DNA from: Ypsolopha sequella
Lineage: Eukaryota; Arthropoda; Insecta; Lepidoptera; Ypsolophidae
NCBI GenBank assembly: GCA_934047225.1
Contig: OW203989.1
Span: 20,125,977-20,189,976, forward strand
DNA: 64,000 nt
Direction of reading: 5' to 3'
Made by a program: the position numbers and the translations under genes. Positions 20,821-32,122 of this stretch are shown one piece after another (the stretch's first letter is position 1; the number at the start of each line of letters is the position of its first letter). The notes beneath the pieces were generated by a model. It was not told the DNA's origin, did not search any database, and saw nothing but the letters and a program-made list of their open reading frames with translations.

Positions 20821-21799
20821 TGTAATAGCGACACACAATTTTTTAAAGGACGCCGCCATGGCCGACAATGAAAAAACAAATGACAGTCTCGCAAATTAAA
20901 AAGTTACATGTTCCTAGCCAGAGAGTTCCATTTTCGAGTTCCGTAATTTTTTTTTGATTGTAAGTGGCCAGTTCCACTAACTTTTAGTATGCCTCACGTA
21001 AAAACAAACAAATTTTACCTCTTTATAATAATGTAAGTGTAGATTATTATGACGGTTACTCAAGTCTAATTTAGCCAGCTGATATCAAACCTTCAGACTT
21101 TTAGGACTATGTACGTAGGTAATTCGGTAAGTGTGTACCTTACAAAATTTAGGTCAATCACATACAGTATCACATTCGAGGCGGCTGGCGTCCGAAAGTC
21201 CGTTACCACACCGTCCTCTCGGGAGTACACTGAACAACTCTTCAACTTTGCTTACTCCATCAGGAAGGTATTCAGCTTTTACTGATTCTGATGTTTATGC
21301 TGGAAGCTCCTGTTTAGAGTTAAATAAGTATATTGTTTATTCTCTTTGTAACTTTTGCGCTGGTTTATACTCGTATAATGATGTCGATTCCGTGTAGCAA
21401 GATTTAAAATTTGATAGGACTAAACTTAATTTAAGCGTTCTGTCTCTTTCTTTCTGTTAAACAAGTCAAATCTTACTACACCGAATCAACCAATGTGATT
21501 AATAGTAAGCTTTTATGGAATAAAGTGCTTGCTATGCCAGTGGAAGAATTGAGGCCATAACATTTTGTAATTTACTGGTGCAGCCTTCACTTTCCTCACT
21601 CTTAAAATATTTTGATTATTGTAATTATAGTCAGTCAGTTCTCTACGATTATTTGGAAACATACTTTTTTATTAACTGGGTTAAAAGACAACTCTTACTG
21701 ATATTATAAATGGTTATTCTAACAATGTGGACCAGGCAACTTTCCTCATTGAGGCCTGGGTATCCGAAAAGTGTTTAGCGTAGTACTGCAAGGACAGGA

Positions 21800-22185
21800 G
21801 TCTTCAGCCTATAAAATACATTGCCTTCTGCCAGCGTCGGGACGTTGTTGGAGAGGACTACGTTCAGCAATGTCAGTCAGTTTGAGCGTTGGAGCCAAAA
21901 AAATAGCCATATCGCTGCCGTCGTGGGGCCAGCGTTGACCAGCTTGCGACCACGGCTTATCCTGTCAGCGTATTGCCATATAAGGCTGTGGGAGAGGGTT
22001 TTCTGTTTATGCCATTTGGCGTGGAGAACTTGGGGCCCTGGGGAGCGGACGCACGGCGACTCTATGGTGATGGGGCCTATTTCATCCAAAGAATAAGCCT
22101 GGCCATGTGGCCATTCAGCGTGGCATGGCAACGCCGCCAAGCCTTTTGAGCACTCTTCCCAGCAACGGCATTTTGCTTGATGTAA
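21800..22185 (+). pseudogene. Non-LTR retroelement polyprotein, C-terminal relic
   Basis: The frame with FLFMPFGVENLGPWGADARRL, then QRISLA and, after one frameshift, AIQRGMAT..LLSTLP, matches the conserved C-terminal tail that follows reverse transcriptase in a group of LINE-like polyproteins (VPFAVET.GPW...QRIS.AIQRGNAAS pattern, from memory). The sequence before it (GEDYVQQCQS) is blurred. Several stops; no intact gene. The minus-strand ORF over the same bases is a shadow. Confidence 0.65.
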
Positions 22186-23352
22186 ATAATTTAGTTTAGG
22201 TTTAGATGCATTTATTTTAATGTTTTTTAGATTTATTTTTAAGAGGCCCCTTCACGCCTTGAGTTTTCATACATACAAAAATTAAAAACTGATTGTGAAG
22301 TCAACAGCAAATTTTTTTCGCATTTTTTTTATAAGAATTATCTAGCAACATCTGACTAACGTCTCTAACGTAAATGCGCCCAAGTCCGACCACTCTCGCC
22401 CTTTTTTCAAATAAACCGTCCAAAGATAAACGTAAACTGATTTATAAACTATTTATATAGCTTACTTTAAACCTTATTGTTGAGACTTTCATTATAAAGT
22501 ATAATTATCAATATTTATGTTGTCAGAGTATACAAAAAAAAATATTATTAATATGTTTGCCTGTCCTTCTTAAAAGCTCCAGTTACCGACCGCTTAGTTG
22601 AAGTTTTCCTGATACCGTCCAGCAAGTAACCCGTTTCCGACCACCATTCAAAAAATTGCCAAAAATGCCATTATCTCATAAAAATAGGGTCAAAAGTTAC
22701 TGGAGATATCAAAATGTATAGATGGTTTGTTTCAATTAATAATTTTTTTAATTTAGGCTTTAATTAACTTTTATTAATAGTATATATTTTACATTTTTTC
22801 ATGTTCGTCGCTATCAATATAAACTTCATATGTTTGGCCAAGTGTATTTTATCTTATTTCAATATGTTAATAAAATATTGTTTGTATAATACCGTTGAAC
22901 GGCTTTTTTATTATTTGTATGTTTTATTTTACATAGATATAAACACTTCATTAAATAGTTATAGGTGCTATATTTGACCCCTCAGTGGGGTCGTCATCAG
23001 GATTTTAAAAACCATGATTTAAAATATACTTTTTTATATTTTTATGTCAATAGATGCCAGCAGTTTTCTAACTTCAAACGCCTATATATGTCGTATGATA
23101 TTTCTCTTTTCGTCTATAACTATTCAATCAAGTTTTTATGTTATTTTACTTATTTTTTCGATTTTTTCTTTATTTTTAAACTGTGATTAAATATAATGGT
23201 GTTTTTTTTTCTTTTTGAGTAATTAATGAATGAAATTCGTAACTTCTAAGAATTCAAAGATAAAGAAAAGGTTAAGAGCTTGTACTTTATTTATAAAATT
23301 TACAAATTAAAATAATTACAGTCCTTGCTAATAAAAAGTTTGAAAACATCGT

Positions 23353-23789
23353 TGTTCACGCTAAAAAGCGTGACGTCAGCGCATGCGCAGAAAGGGTGAC
23401 TCGCGACGGAATCGAGTCCTGCGCTGACCGCCGCTCGCTCGGTCTGTTCGGATCGACGAGCCTCTCTAGGCGCACGCGCGCGCGCCCGCGCAGCCGACAG
23501 CTCTAAACAATAGACATTCGCGTCAGCACAAACAATATCGCGTACCTAAAGTGTAGTGTTAATACAAGTGCTGTGTACATCACTCAAACCAGGACATTCA
23601 ATACATCCCTGCACAGACGCCAGCTCAACTAGCCAACAAGAAGGCTCAGCACGTCACCGCATCTCCTGTCGGCCCATCGAGAACAACATTCCAAAGCAAG
23701 GTCAGTCAGTTTACCCACAATTCTCTCGTGTCAATTCATCCATTTTCCCTTTATCATCAGCTCTGCATTTCCTGTAGCCAGCGGCTACA
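23353..23789 (+). repeat. 5' LTR of the BEL/Pao element
   Basis: Begins TGTTCACGCTAAAAAGCGTG, an inverted repeat, followed by a CRE-type site TGACGTCA (23371-23378) and an NRF-1/EWG-type palindrome GCGCATGCGC (23379-23388). A very GC-rich block with (CG)n lies at about 23470-23495, in sharp contrast to the AT-rich surroundings. Ends GCGGCTACA. The 73-codon ORF in each LTR is probably fortuitous. Confidence 0.9.
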
Positions 23790-23792
23790 TTT

Positions 23793-23810
23793 TGGTCCTT
23801 CGAGCCGGAT
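23793..23810 (+). promoter_or_regulatory. Primer-binding site, tRNA-Tyr type
   Basis: TGGTCCTTCGAGCCGGAT starts 3 nt after the LTR. It is the complement of CCA plus discriminator A, acceptor TCGAAGG, T-stem CCGGC and two T-loop bases, which matches insect tRNA-Tyr (5' CCTTCGA...) as I remember it, 18 of 18. Confidence 0.75.
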
Positions 23811-25040
23811 CGAATTCTGGTCCTTACAGTCCATTTTCACATTTTGGCCCTTCGAACCGTTAGAACCAGCCCCTTTTCAGCCCCTACAGTCCATTTTCAA
23901 TACAAGAAAAATTTTGGTCCGTCGAGCGGAAAATTTTTGGTTTATATCACCCCCCGCCTCCCCCCCGCCGGCCCGTAACTTTGTTTGAACCAGCCCCCGT
24001 CGATTTACTACAGTCCATTTTCACCCGGTTACATATTTTGCCCCCTTTCCCGGCAAAAAATATTTTGTGGTTTCGAATACCTATCGCGGGTAGATAATTA
24101 GAACCGCCGCCTGGAACATTCCATTTATCGGTTAGAACCGACCCCCCCACGCCCCTTTACAGAATAACTCATTTTCATCACGGTTGTAATTATTATTCAG
24201 CTCAGATAACATAAGTAACATTCATTCATTCAGCCCAATTGTTTATTACAGTCCACTATACTTCTTTATTAAACCCAAATTTTACGAGATTTTGCGAGAT
24301 ATTTTTTCGGTGCGAGTATTTGCTTTATTTCGTGCACATACGTAAAACCCACGTATACATAAGTTATTACGTAACGAACGTTTACGTTTACGAATTATTA
24401 CGTTACCAAAGCTTGATCTGCATCATTGGATTGTCCGCTCATTTAGATCCGATTTCTGCCAGGTAAACACATTCTTTGTTTGTTTTCGCTCTCAAAGCAG
24501 TAGGTAGATATTTTATTCTATAAATAGAATTTTCGACGACTGATGTTGTTGTTGTAAAGGTACATTCGTGTAAACAAGAGCCAACGCGTATTGTCGGCAC
24601 ATGATTTCAAGGCAAATAACATAAAAGTGAACAGTGCATACATAGCTGTTTGTATTTTTACAAGTGTTGTTTAAATTAGTGAACAAGTTCAGCCCTTTCC
24701 GATATTTTATGTTACGGTAATCTTGTGTTACAGTAATATATTGCCGGACCGTTTATTTGTGTTATTGTCTGCTTTTTTTACCCGGGTATAGTACAAATAT
24801 AGTAAACAATTTTTTTTTTTTTTTTCTCTTCTCGTCTCTGCTCTTATTGTTAATGGTACACATATAGGGTGTTCCACGTTGGTGTATCAGCTCATATACA
24901 GGTTGTTTAAAAAAAAAAATTTATTTTTTTCTCTCTGTCGTGTTTATTTTCCGTGTTCCGTTTGAACATAGCCTTTGTTATTTCGGCCCGCGCAAGTTAC
25001 AAGCTATCCGCACGTTGGAGTTGGTAGCGCTCAAGTTTTT
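23811..25040 (+). other. Non-coding leader with primer-like repeats
   Basis: No gag-like ORF. TTTTGGNCCNTCGARCCG-like words recur at about 23842 and 23912, and CAGTCCATTTTCA recurs at about 23828, 23888 and 24012. The leader is C-rich in patches (23948-24160). Confidence 0.6.
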
Positions 25041-25370
25041 AATAACTCATTTTCACATATAGTCACACTCATCACACATTCAATCAGCACATACACACTC
25101 AACTCATTTTCACTCACACATTCAATCAGCACATACACACTCAGCTCATTTTCACTCACACATTCAATCAGCACATATAGACACACTCAGCTCATTTTCA
25201 CTCACACATTCAATCAGCACATATAGACACACTCAGCTCATTTTCACTCACACATTCACTCATCACATACACATTCAGCTCATTTTCACTCAATGAAACC
25301 AGCACTCAGCGCACTCAGCGCACTCATCACACACACACTCATCACATACACACTCAGTTCATTTTCACTC
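25041..25370 (+). repeat. Minisatellite, CACTCA-rich, unit about 45-50 bp
   Basis: Repeats of ACATTCAATCAGCACATA and CACTCAGCTCATTTTCACTCA, about six imperfect units, run directly into the ATG of the integrase fragment. Confidence 0.8.
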
Positions 25371-25371
25371 A

Positions 25372-26181
25372 ATGACTTCAACTCCAACAGAGAATTCTTG
25401 TAACTCCGCACAACGTGTAGTGAACGTCACTAACACACCAATTTTGTTGCCAACCGTATCACTTGAAATAGCAGACGTACATTCACTCAATCACACTCAA
25501 TTTCACTCAGCACGAGCCCTGTTAGGTTTTATCTCACGTCGCGGTACTCCAATTCTCATTCGCTCAGACTGCGGCACAAACAATGATGCAATCACTCACA
25601 AGCTCGCGAATCAGCACATAACTTGGTTACTGAACCCGCCTAAAGGGCCTTGGTTCGGCGCTCTGCACGAAATAAACGTAAAATCCACCAAGCAACTACT
25701 TTATCGCGTGATAGGTGAACAGCACCTCACTTTTGAGGAATTCTCTACCCTTTTGGCTCGAATTGAAATAATACTCAACTCAAGACCCCTCTGCCCGATT
25801 TTATCCGATCCTACGGACTTTGACCCTCTCACGGCCGGACATTTCATTATTGGTCGTCCGCTCACCGCTCTACCTGAGCAGTCTTTTTACGACAGACCCA
25901 TATCTGTTCTTAAACGCTTTCAGCTCATTCAAGCGCTCTCTCAGCGCTTTTGGATTCTCTGGTAGAGATCCTACCTCCATACCCTGCAAACCCGCTCCAA
26001 TCAGCTCTCCCCTTCCTCCCCTCCTCAAGTGGGTGAACTGGTCCTCATCAAAGAGGATGACCTGCCTCCGCTCCAATGGAAGTTGGGGAGAATTCTCCGC
26101 ACAATGCCTGGCAAGGATGGAGTGATCCAAGTTGTGGATCTGGACACAGCCCATGGAGCCGCAGCCCCGGCCCCCCCAGGA
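25372..26181 (+). pseudogene. BEL/Pao integrase fragment with in-frame stop
   Basis: The reading frame opens with ATG 25372, about 21 leader-like residues, then enters an integrase core: RALLGFISRRG, SDCGTNN (second acidic residue of D-D-E), then FGALHEINVKS with the catalytic Glu, and LNSRPL and LTAGHFIIG, all standard for BEL/Pao integrases. The first Asp region is lost. TAG at 25963-25965 interrupts the frame; beyond it the same frame continues (RSYLHTLQTRSNQ, VGELVLIKEDDLPPLQWKLG) up to the 3' LTR, so a single nonsense change accounts for the break. The junction of leader and core at about codon 20-30 marks the 5' to 3' deletion that removed gag and most of pol. Confidence 0.85.
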
Positions 26182-26618
26182 TGTTCACGCTAAAAAGCGT
26201 GACGTCAGCGCATGCGCAGAAAGGGTGACTCGCGACGGAATCGAGTCCTGCGCTGACCGCCGCTCGCTCGGTCTGTTCGGATCGACGAGCCTCTCTAGGC
26301 GCACGCGCGCGCGCCCGCGCAGCCGACAGCTCTAAACAATAGACATTCGCGTCAGCACAAACAATATCGCGTACCTAAAGTGTAGTGTTAATACAAGTGC
26401 TGTGTACATCACTCAAACCAGGACATTCAATACATCCCTGCACAGACGCCAGCTCAACTAGCCAACAAGAAGGCTCAGCACGTCACCGCATCTCCTGTCG
26501 GCCCATCGAGAACAACATTCCAAAGCAAGGTCAGTCAGTTTACCCACAATTCTCTCGTGTCAATTCATCCATTTTCCCTTTATCATCAGCTCTGCATTTC
26601 CTGTAGCCAGCGGCTACA
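26182..26618 (+). repeat. 3' LTR of the BEL/Pao element
   Basis: Same 437 bp as the 5' LTR, offset by 2829 bp; CRE-type site at 26200-26207 and NRF-1-type site at 26208-26217. Ends at 26618 and is followed by the ATCGT duplication. Confidence 0.9.
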
Positions 26619-28040
26619 ATCGTCTTCATTTTCAATAAGTTTAACTTGCTTTACAAATTTTTTTTTTTCAATTTATGTGGCAATTTTTTTCTTAGGTTTA
26701 GGTTTATCTATCTTGTTTCTATAATATTACAGAATACATGGAATAAATTGTTTCATTTTTAGGAACTATTCTGCCAACTTTATAATTGTGGTCGAGCTTT
26801 AAAAGTACTGAATAATTAATTCCATATTTAACTTGACATTCTTTTCTTTCATTTGGTGAGGTTTTTCTATGTTCCTTTAAACTGAAACTGAAAAGATTCC
26901 ACAATTGTTTGTATAAACTGCTATTTTCATATCATCATATTTTCATAGCAGTTTGGTTCTTGTTGTGTAATGTGTTGTTTTATTTCAATACCAGTTTCAT
27001 TTTTTTTTTGTGACACTTGTTCCTGAGGCCATACTAAAATAAATTCATGACAGGTGTTACTTGTTGCTCATTATTTGTATTTTTCTATACAAACACACTC
27101 TTTTTGAGCACCGTACATTTTTTGCAAGTACTTTAAAATTTTGTCTTGATACACAAACGGATGACCAGACTCCGGTTTATGGTATATTTATTGTGGTCGG
27201 TAACAAGCAAAACTGAATTTATCACCACTCATTACCGTCCAATTACAATAATTATGTGTTTTAATTATTTATCCAATGTGATGAAAAAAAAGAGTGAGCT
27301 TTATAGAAATTTAAAGACATATATAGTCATTAAAAATTTTATAATAATATCTCAGATGTCAATTTTTAATATAAAATAACTTTTTAAAACCATTAACGTA
27401 CATTTAATATCCCAATACATTTGAGAAAGAACGGAATGTTTTAAGTAAATTATGAATCAATCTAAAAGTCTAAACTTAGGACGGAATCAGGATATTAAGC
27501 AAATGTATATGTCACAAAAATATGTGTATATTCAAATTATAGTTTTTATCCACAATTTATAATGAAAATTAACAAAAGTCTGAAAGTCTATAAAACACCT
27601 GATACCGTCCACTGTACGGTATCTGGAAACAATCGTTTTACCGGATCTCCTGATTCCGACCGAAATAGAAAAGATGATAAGACTATTAATATTTTATCAA
27701 TCCTAAAAAATCTTGCATTTATATATGAACGGAACCCTATATTACATGAAAAAATATGTCAGTTTTACCAAAATATGCAGAATCAAACAAAAAATTAAAA
27801 ACAACCTCCACAAACTTTTTACGTTCCGCAAAGCTCGACTTCGAACTAAACCGATGCACAGTGACAACAAAATTAATAACAAAATTGAACGTAGCGGAAA
27901 TTAGAACCAATCATGATTCATCGGTAATTTAAGAATTGGCCTATAAGAGACGAGCAATTGTTCACTTATTTGACGCGGGATATTGTTACAAATTTCAAAA
28001 ATACTGGGCGGTCGCATACAGGAGCCTAGTCGGACAACGG
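26619..28040. other. No recognisable gene
   Basis: AT-rich, with short ORFs only. The phrase CCTGATACCGTCCA occurs here (about 27600) and at about 22611 on the other side of the BEL element, as does GGTCGGTAAC in one or other orientation, so the same old repeat may underlie both flanks. Confidence 0.4.
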
Positions 28041-28044
28041 TGCC

Positions 28045-28335
28045 GATACGTTATAGAGCCCAAAACCGAAATAAGATGAGACACCATCATATTAGCTGTC
28101 AGGATATCGTGAGTATTGCCTCGTTTTTACGCAAAGTTTAGTAAGTTTTATAATTTTTTCTGTACTAGAAATAAAAAAAGAGAGAAATACAGACGTCGCT
28201 CATGTAAAGATGACTAAGTTTGTACACTTTTCTATAAATAATTAGTTACCGTTTCATAGAAAACTGTTTTTACCTGAAACCATTTCACAAATTCGGCGTC
28301 GTTTGAATATCTCGCCATCTTGATGAGAGATGGGT
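28045..28335 (-). repeat. Segment homologous to part of the hAT interior
   Basis: See 14343-14640. Shared over about 290 bp, including the candidate exon, its donor region and GATATCCTGACAGCT. Confidence 0.7.
28274..28318 (-). CDS. Candidate first coding exon, MARYSNDAEFVKWFQ
   Basis: On the minus strand, ATG 28318 opens 15 codons ending at a good donor (TTTCAG|GTAAAA), phase 0. The frame is also open upstream, but the second, decayed copy inside the hAT starts its homology close to this ATG, which favours it as the real start. A GC-richer sequence precedes it. No downstream exon is recognised. It could be the start of a host gene, or of a mobile-element gene with two copies in the window. 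Family unknown. Confidence 0.3.
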
Positions 28336-28702
28336 CAGCGTGTGGTGTGGGGAGGTGGGGGGAGGGAAACGTATGTAAAGATATTTGACGCCACAAACAC
28401 CTAAAGCATTTATATTGCAGTTGAGCGGGAAGGGGCCACTTAAGAGAACATATTTCAATGGAAACCAAGTTCTGTGATGGAAATCAACTTCATGTATAAT
28501 ACGAGTATAGAGAAGGTAACCGAAAACACGAGTCAGTTTCCCGTATTATTATGGTTAGGAACTTTTAGATGAAAGTCGATACTAAATTAAACTCAGCACT
28601 TTGGGGTACCGCAGGTAGGAGGTTAGCTCGGCGGTCGTCACCGGTGAAAGTTGGAGCGGTGGTGGCGCCTCGCAGTAAAACTTTCTGAATACGAGTATCC
28701 TA

Positions 28703-28890
28703 GGTAATTACATTAAGGCGATATGTAAAAGTTTTAGTGTCCCTGTTACTCCATATGCGAAAAAACATTCAGTGCGAGAAGGACGGATTCGAGGAAAAGT
28801 AGCAAAAAGTCGGTTTTTTATTAATATAAAATTTACTAAAAATGCTACCAAAATTTCGTGTAACCAGGTCTTAGATACTGTTAAAACCAG
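28703..28890 (+). repeat. Family B repeat
   Basis: GCGATATGTAAAAGTTTTAG, CTCCATATGCGAAAAA and AAAAAGTCGGTTTTTTATT; complement of 9745-9960. Confidence 0.7.
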
Positions 28891-28958
28891 GACAATAATA
28901 AATAAATAATACAAATACATAAACTGCGAAAAAAAAGGTGACTAAGCAAATCAATATA

Positions 28959-29220
28959 CAAGGTGACTTTTTGATCATCGTCCAAATTCATACTGGTGGC
29001 TTGGTAAGTGATCAGTATCATGCATCAATAACAATTTTGGTGAAATTCGTAAAATGAAATTTCAACTCCCCATAGTGATTCACTCGGGACTAGAACTGAA
29101 TTTATATGGGAAGCCGAAATTTCATTACACGAATTTCACAAAAAATGTTACTGATCCAAGATACTGATCACTTATCAAGCCTCCAGTATGAATTTGGACG
29201 ATGATCAAAAAGTCACCTTG
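28959..29220. mobile_element. MITE with about 110-bp inverted repeats, TATA duplication
   Basis: Ends CAAGGTGACTTTTTGATCATC and its complement. Arms of about 110 bp, flanked by TATA at 28955-28958 and 29221-29224. No ORF. A decayed relative lies at 32123-32210 and an end-like word (ACAAGGTGACCT) at 45851. Confidence 0.8.
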
Positions 29221-29224
29221 TATA

Positions 29225-29487
29225 AGGTTAAATAATATTAGTTGGCGAAACTCAAAACATAGGTAGTACTAGTCTATATGAACAATTGTTTGTATGGGAG
29301 CTAAGCGAAATTCTTAAAATTTGTTTTCACCTTTCCATACTGGACCAGTCAGCTGATCGGGGCAATTTGTATGGGAGGAAGAGAAAAAAAGTAGCGAATT
29401 TCGCTTAGCTCCTAGACAAACAGTTGTTCATATAGACTAGTACTACCTATGTTTTGAGTTTCGCCAACTAATATTATTTAACTTTAT
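29225..29487. mobile_element. Foldback element abutting the preceding MITE
   Basis: Arms of about 90 bp (AGGTTAAATAATATTAGTTGG ... and complement), with GTACTAGTCTATATGAACAA in both. It begins at the TATA that ends the previous MITE, so that MITE may have inserted at its edge. Confidence 0.75.
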
Positions 29488-29922
29488 ATTGTGTTGATAT
29501 GAGTACTAAAAATTTGTCACAAGCAGCGGGTAGCCAGAAAATAACAATAATTCTAACAAACAAGTGAGTAACAATGTACTAGTTTGTAACTTTTTACCGT
29601 ATACAAAATTCTTGTTCTACATAATTATAGTTTTGGTCTCGTATATTTTGTTTCCTGTGTGCCTTTATATCTCAGCTTTATATCGAAGATAAAAAAAGAA
29701 CTCCCAACTGACAATTTACGTGGACTAGCAATCATAGCCAACTTGATTTCTTATTTAAATATTTGTAAAAGAAATTGCTCTAAAATAGTTTGGGTTGTAG
29801 TTTAAGGGATGGCCACATTTGTAACAGTAGTGCCCTTATTTTTCCAAATTCTTTTTTGCCAAGCTGTAGCTTATTTAGTTTGCATGCTGTATTGCATCAA
29901 AATCTTCTTGTCTTTTATCCTA

Positions 29923-30706
29923 AGGCCCACTTGCAGCATGTTCTTAACTCGACTTTCATCCATCAGCCTAGTTCGTCCACTGCTGGACATAAGCCTTTCC
30001 AGGACTTTGCCACTCTCGGCGGTCATCCTGAAAGAATTGCCCATACTCACACACGCTGCGCAGGCGGGTTGGTGAGCGCGGTGCCAGAACCCTCGCATCA
30101 GTAAGGCCCGGCTATTAGGGATGGATATACCGCCATCCATCGGTCCCAAGCATGGTGGGCCTCCTGGTTTTTTGCCTGTGAGCTATCCTCTTACTCTCCC
30201 CCGGATTACTTCTCCAAGTAAGATGGTGGTACCTCCGCAGTCGAGCCCGGCATCATCGGCAACAGGTGGTAGAGCTGATAACTCGACTTTAACACGGGCT
30301 AAATCAAAAAATTGAAGGTCAAGAAAAAATTCTCCTTCACTAATTAAAATCTCGTGTTAAACTGGGGTTAAACTAAGAGAAATTCATCAGAATTTAACCC
30401 GACTCTCCTTCGAGTTAAACTCGGGTTAGCGAAGTAATGTTACCAGTTTGACTTAAATTGTGTTGTTTCTAATGACATTATATAGATACTATACCTCATT
30501 GGTTGCAACTAATTACTTTATGGTAACATTCAAATTTTCCAAATAAATTTCAAATGTCAAACAATCGCTTAGCTCGGGGTTACTAACCCGCTTCAATATT
30601 ATCGTGGTGCAATAGGACTAATGAAATGTCGGGTTAGTTAACTCTTCCCTTGGGTTCGTTTACGCGAGGGTTAAGGATTTTTCTGGATCATGCTGCAAGT
30701 GGGCCC
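29923..30706. mobile_element. MITE with GGCCCACTTGCAGCATG ends
   Basis: Perfect 17-bp inverted ends at 29924-29940 and 30689-30705; the interior has repeated TTAACCCGACT / AACTCGGGTTA words. GGGCCCACTTGCA ends are familiar to me from lepidopteran MITEs. It carries a nested retroposon at 29957-30278. Confidence 0.75.
29957..30278 (-). mobile_element. Retroposon with RTE-type 3' end, 12-bp duplication
   Basis: TAACTCGACTTT occurs at 29945-29956 and 30279-30290. On the minus strand the 3' end reads ..GCTTATGTCCAGCAGTGGAC followed by a GATGG tail, the same 3' end as the RTE fragment at 8215-8436. The 5' part is not obviously RTE coding, so it may be a SINE that borrowed the RTE 3' end, or a decayed truncated RTE. 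Confidence 0.7.
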
Positions 30707-31591
30707 AGTAGGTTAATATTTTTGTTACTATTGCTACGGGACTAGATCATGTTTCTGGAAGCAGGTTAATTTCCTGCGCGACTGTTGGTGCCTCTTCGTT
30801 CAGAATATTTTAATAAGAAATTTATAAAAAAAGAGCTCAGAGCTCCTCACATCCAGATTTACTTTTCTTTTTGCGTTTCTATACTGCAATGATATAATGT
30901 TAATTTAAGAAATTTATAATAAGAATAATTTCCCGCACCACGAAGTCGAGTGGGTCTAGTGCGCTCAGCTATTTCCGACAAAGAAAATGGGGCAAGTTAG
31001 AAAATTAGACAAGATAGAAATAAAATTAAAAATAAATCGGATTAATGTGTCAGACAACCAATGATGTTATAAATGAGAAATGATGTATATTCTAAGTGTA
31101 TGAAATACAAATACTCTGGGTAAACTGATATCATTTTAGATGATTTAAATAGTATATTTTAATTAATCCGCTGAAAAACTAACCTATACACCGCACAAAT
31201 GAAAAATATACCATTGTGCATAGGTCCATTTATCTTAGTAAATGAATGTAGGTATTGTTAAACAAAAATACATTTTTATTGAAAAAATAAATCATCTTTA
31301 CTTTAAATGGAACTAATGCGAATTCTAATTTTGATATTCGTAGTAGTTAAATTCTTAGAAATCAATATTGGTAATGGAATATCAATAAAAATTCGCACTA
31401 GTTCCGTCATGTAGCTTGACAATGGAACTTTTCGCTATTCATGTTCGATTCGTAGGCACTCCTACGTTTATATCGAACGACACTGCCACAGTATAATACT
31501 GTGACACTGCGATTAGCTCAACTTAGTTTTCAGCACGAACGATTCTGTCGATGTGTAATGCTATACTATTTTCCATAAGGACCATGTGGAG

Positions 31592-31885
31592 CAGGGTTTC
31601 TCAAAGTGGGGTACGCGAACCTCCAGGGGTTCGCCAGTTAATCGATGGGGGATCGTGACAAGATTTACGTTATGGTGGCTGACTCTAGCTCGTTAAACAA
31701 AATTACTCCTAAAAAGCGACTCAATTATCCACAAGAAACAAGTCCACCTTAACTAATTAATAACATTAATTTGTGACTGTATTATCTTTTATATCCTTCT
31801 ATGGCGAGTTTCATTTTTAAAGGGGTTCGCAGTTGGCTTGGAAATTTAATAAGGGTACGTGGGGCTATAATTATGAGAAACCCTG
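31592..31885. mobile_element. hAT-type MITE (CAGGGTTTCTCA ends)
   Basis: Ends CAGGGTTTCTCA / TGAGAAACCCTG. Flanking octamers ATGTGGAG and GTGTAGAG agree at 6 of 8 positions, a decayed 8-bp duplication. The interior has GGGGTACGCG and GGGGTTCGC words. The 75-codon ORF at 31801 runs out of it and is fortuitous. Confidence 0.7.
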
Positions 31886-32122
31886 GTGTAGAGGTTTCAG
31901 GTTTATTCTTCCAATCTTTCTATGATACTTCCAATATTGGTGGCTGGATATACTATACTCATGGACACATAAATTGTATCAAAGTGCTGAATGACTTTCA
32001 ATCTAAAATATATTTCGTGAATATGTAAGCTATATGGACATATAGATTTATTCTACTGGAAAAGTAAAAAAGGCTCAAATAAACCTATATACCTATAGTT
32101 TGCATATTCAAAAATATATACG

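Larger units (their letters stand above)
23353..26618 (+). mobile_element. BEL/Pao LTR retrotransposon, internally deleted
   Basis: Two 437-bp LTRs (TG...CA) enclose 2392 bp and are flanked by the 5-bp duplication ATCGT (23348-23352, 26619-26623). I found no difference between the LTRs by eye, so the insertion is very recent. The interior has a tRNA-Tyr-type primer site, a long non-coding leader with short repeats, a minisatellite, and only the C-terminal two-thirds of a BEL-type integrase. Gag, protease, reverse transcriptase and RNase H are missing. Complete BEL/Pao elements usually have about 5-6 kb between LTRs. No clear polypurine tract is visible before the 3' LTR; that end is C-rich. 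It must have been mobilised in trans. Confidence 0.9.

Noticed and set aside
21877..22140. 87-codon minus-strand ORF
   Set aside because: Antisense of the LINE C-terminal relic that has recognisable motifs on the plus strand.
23556..23777. 73-codon ORF in both LTRs (also 26385-26606)
   Set aside because: Present twice only because the LTRs are identical; composition is low in hydrophobics and no BEL/Pao LTR gene is known to me.
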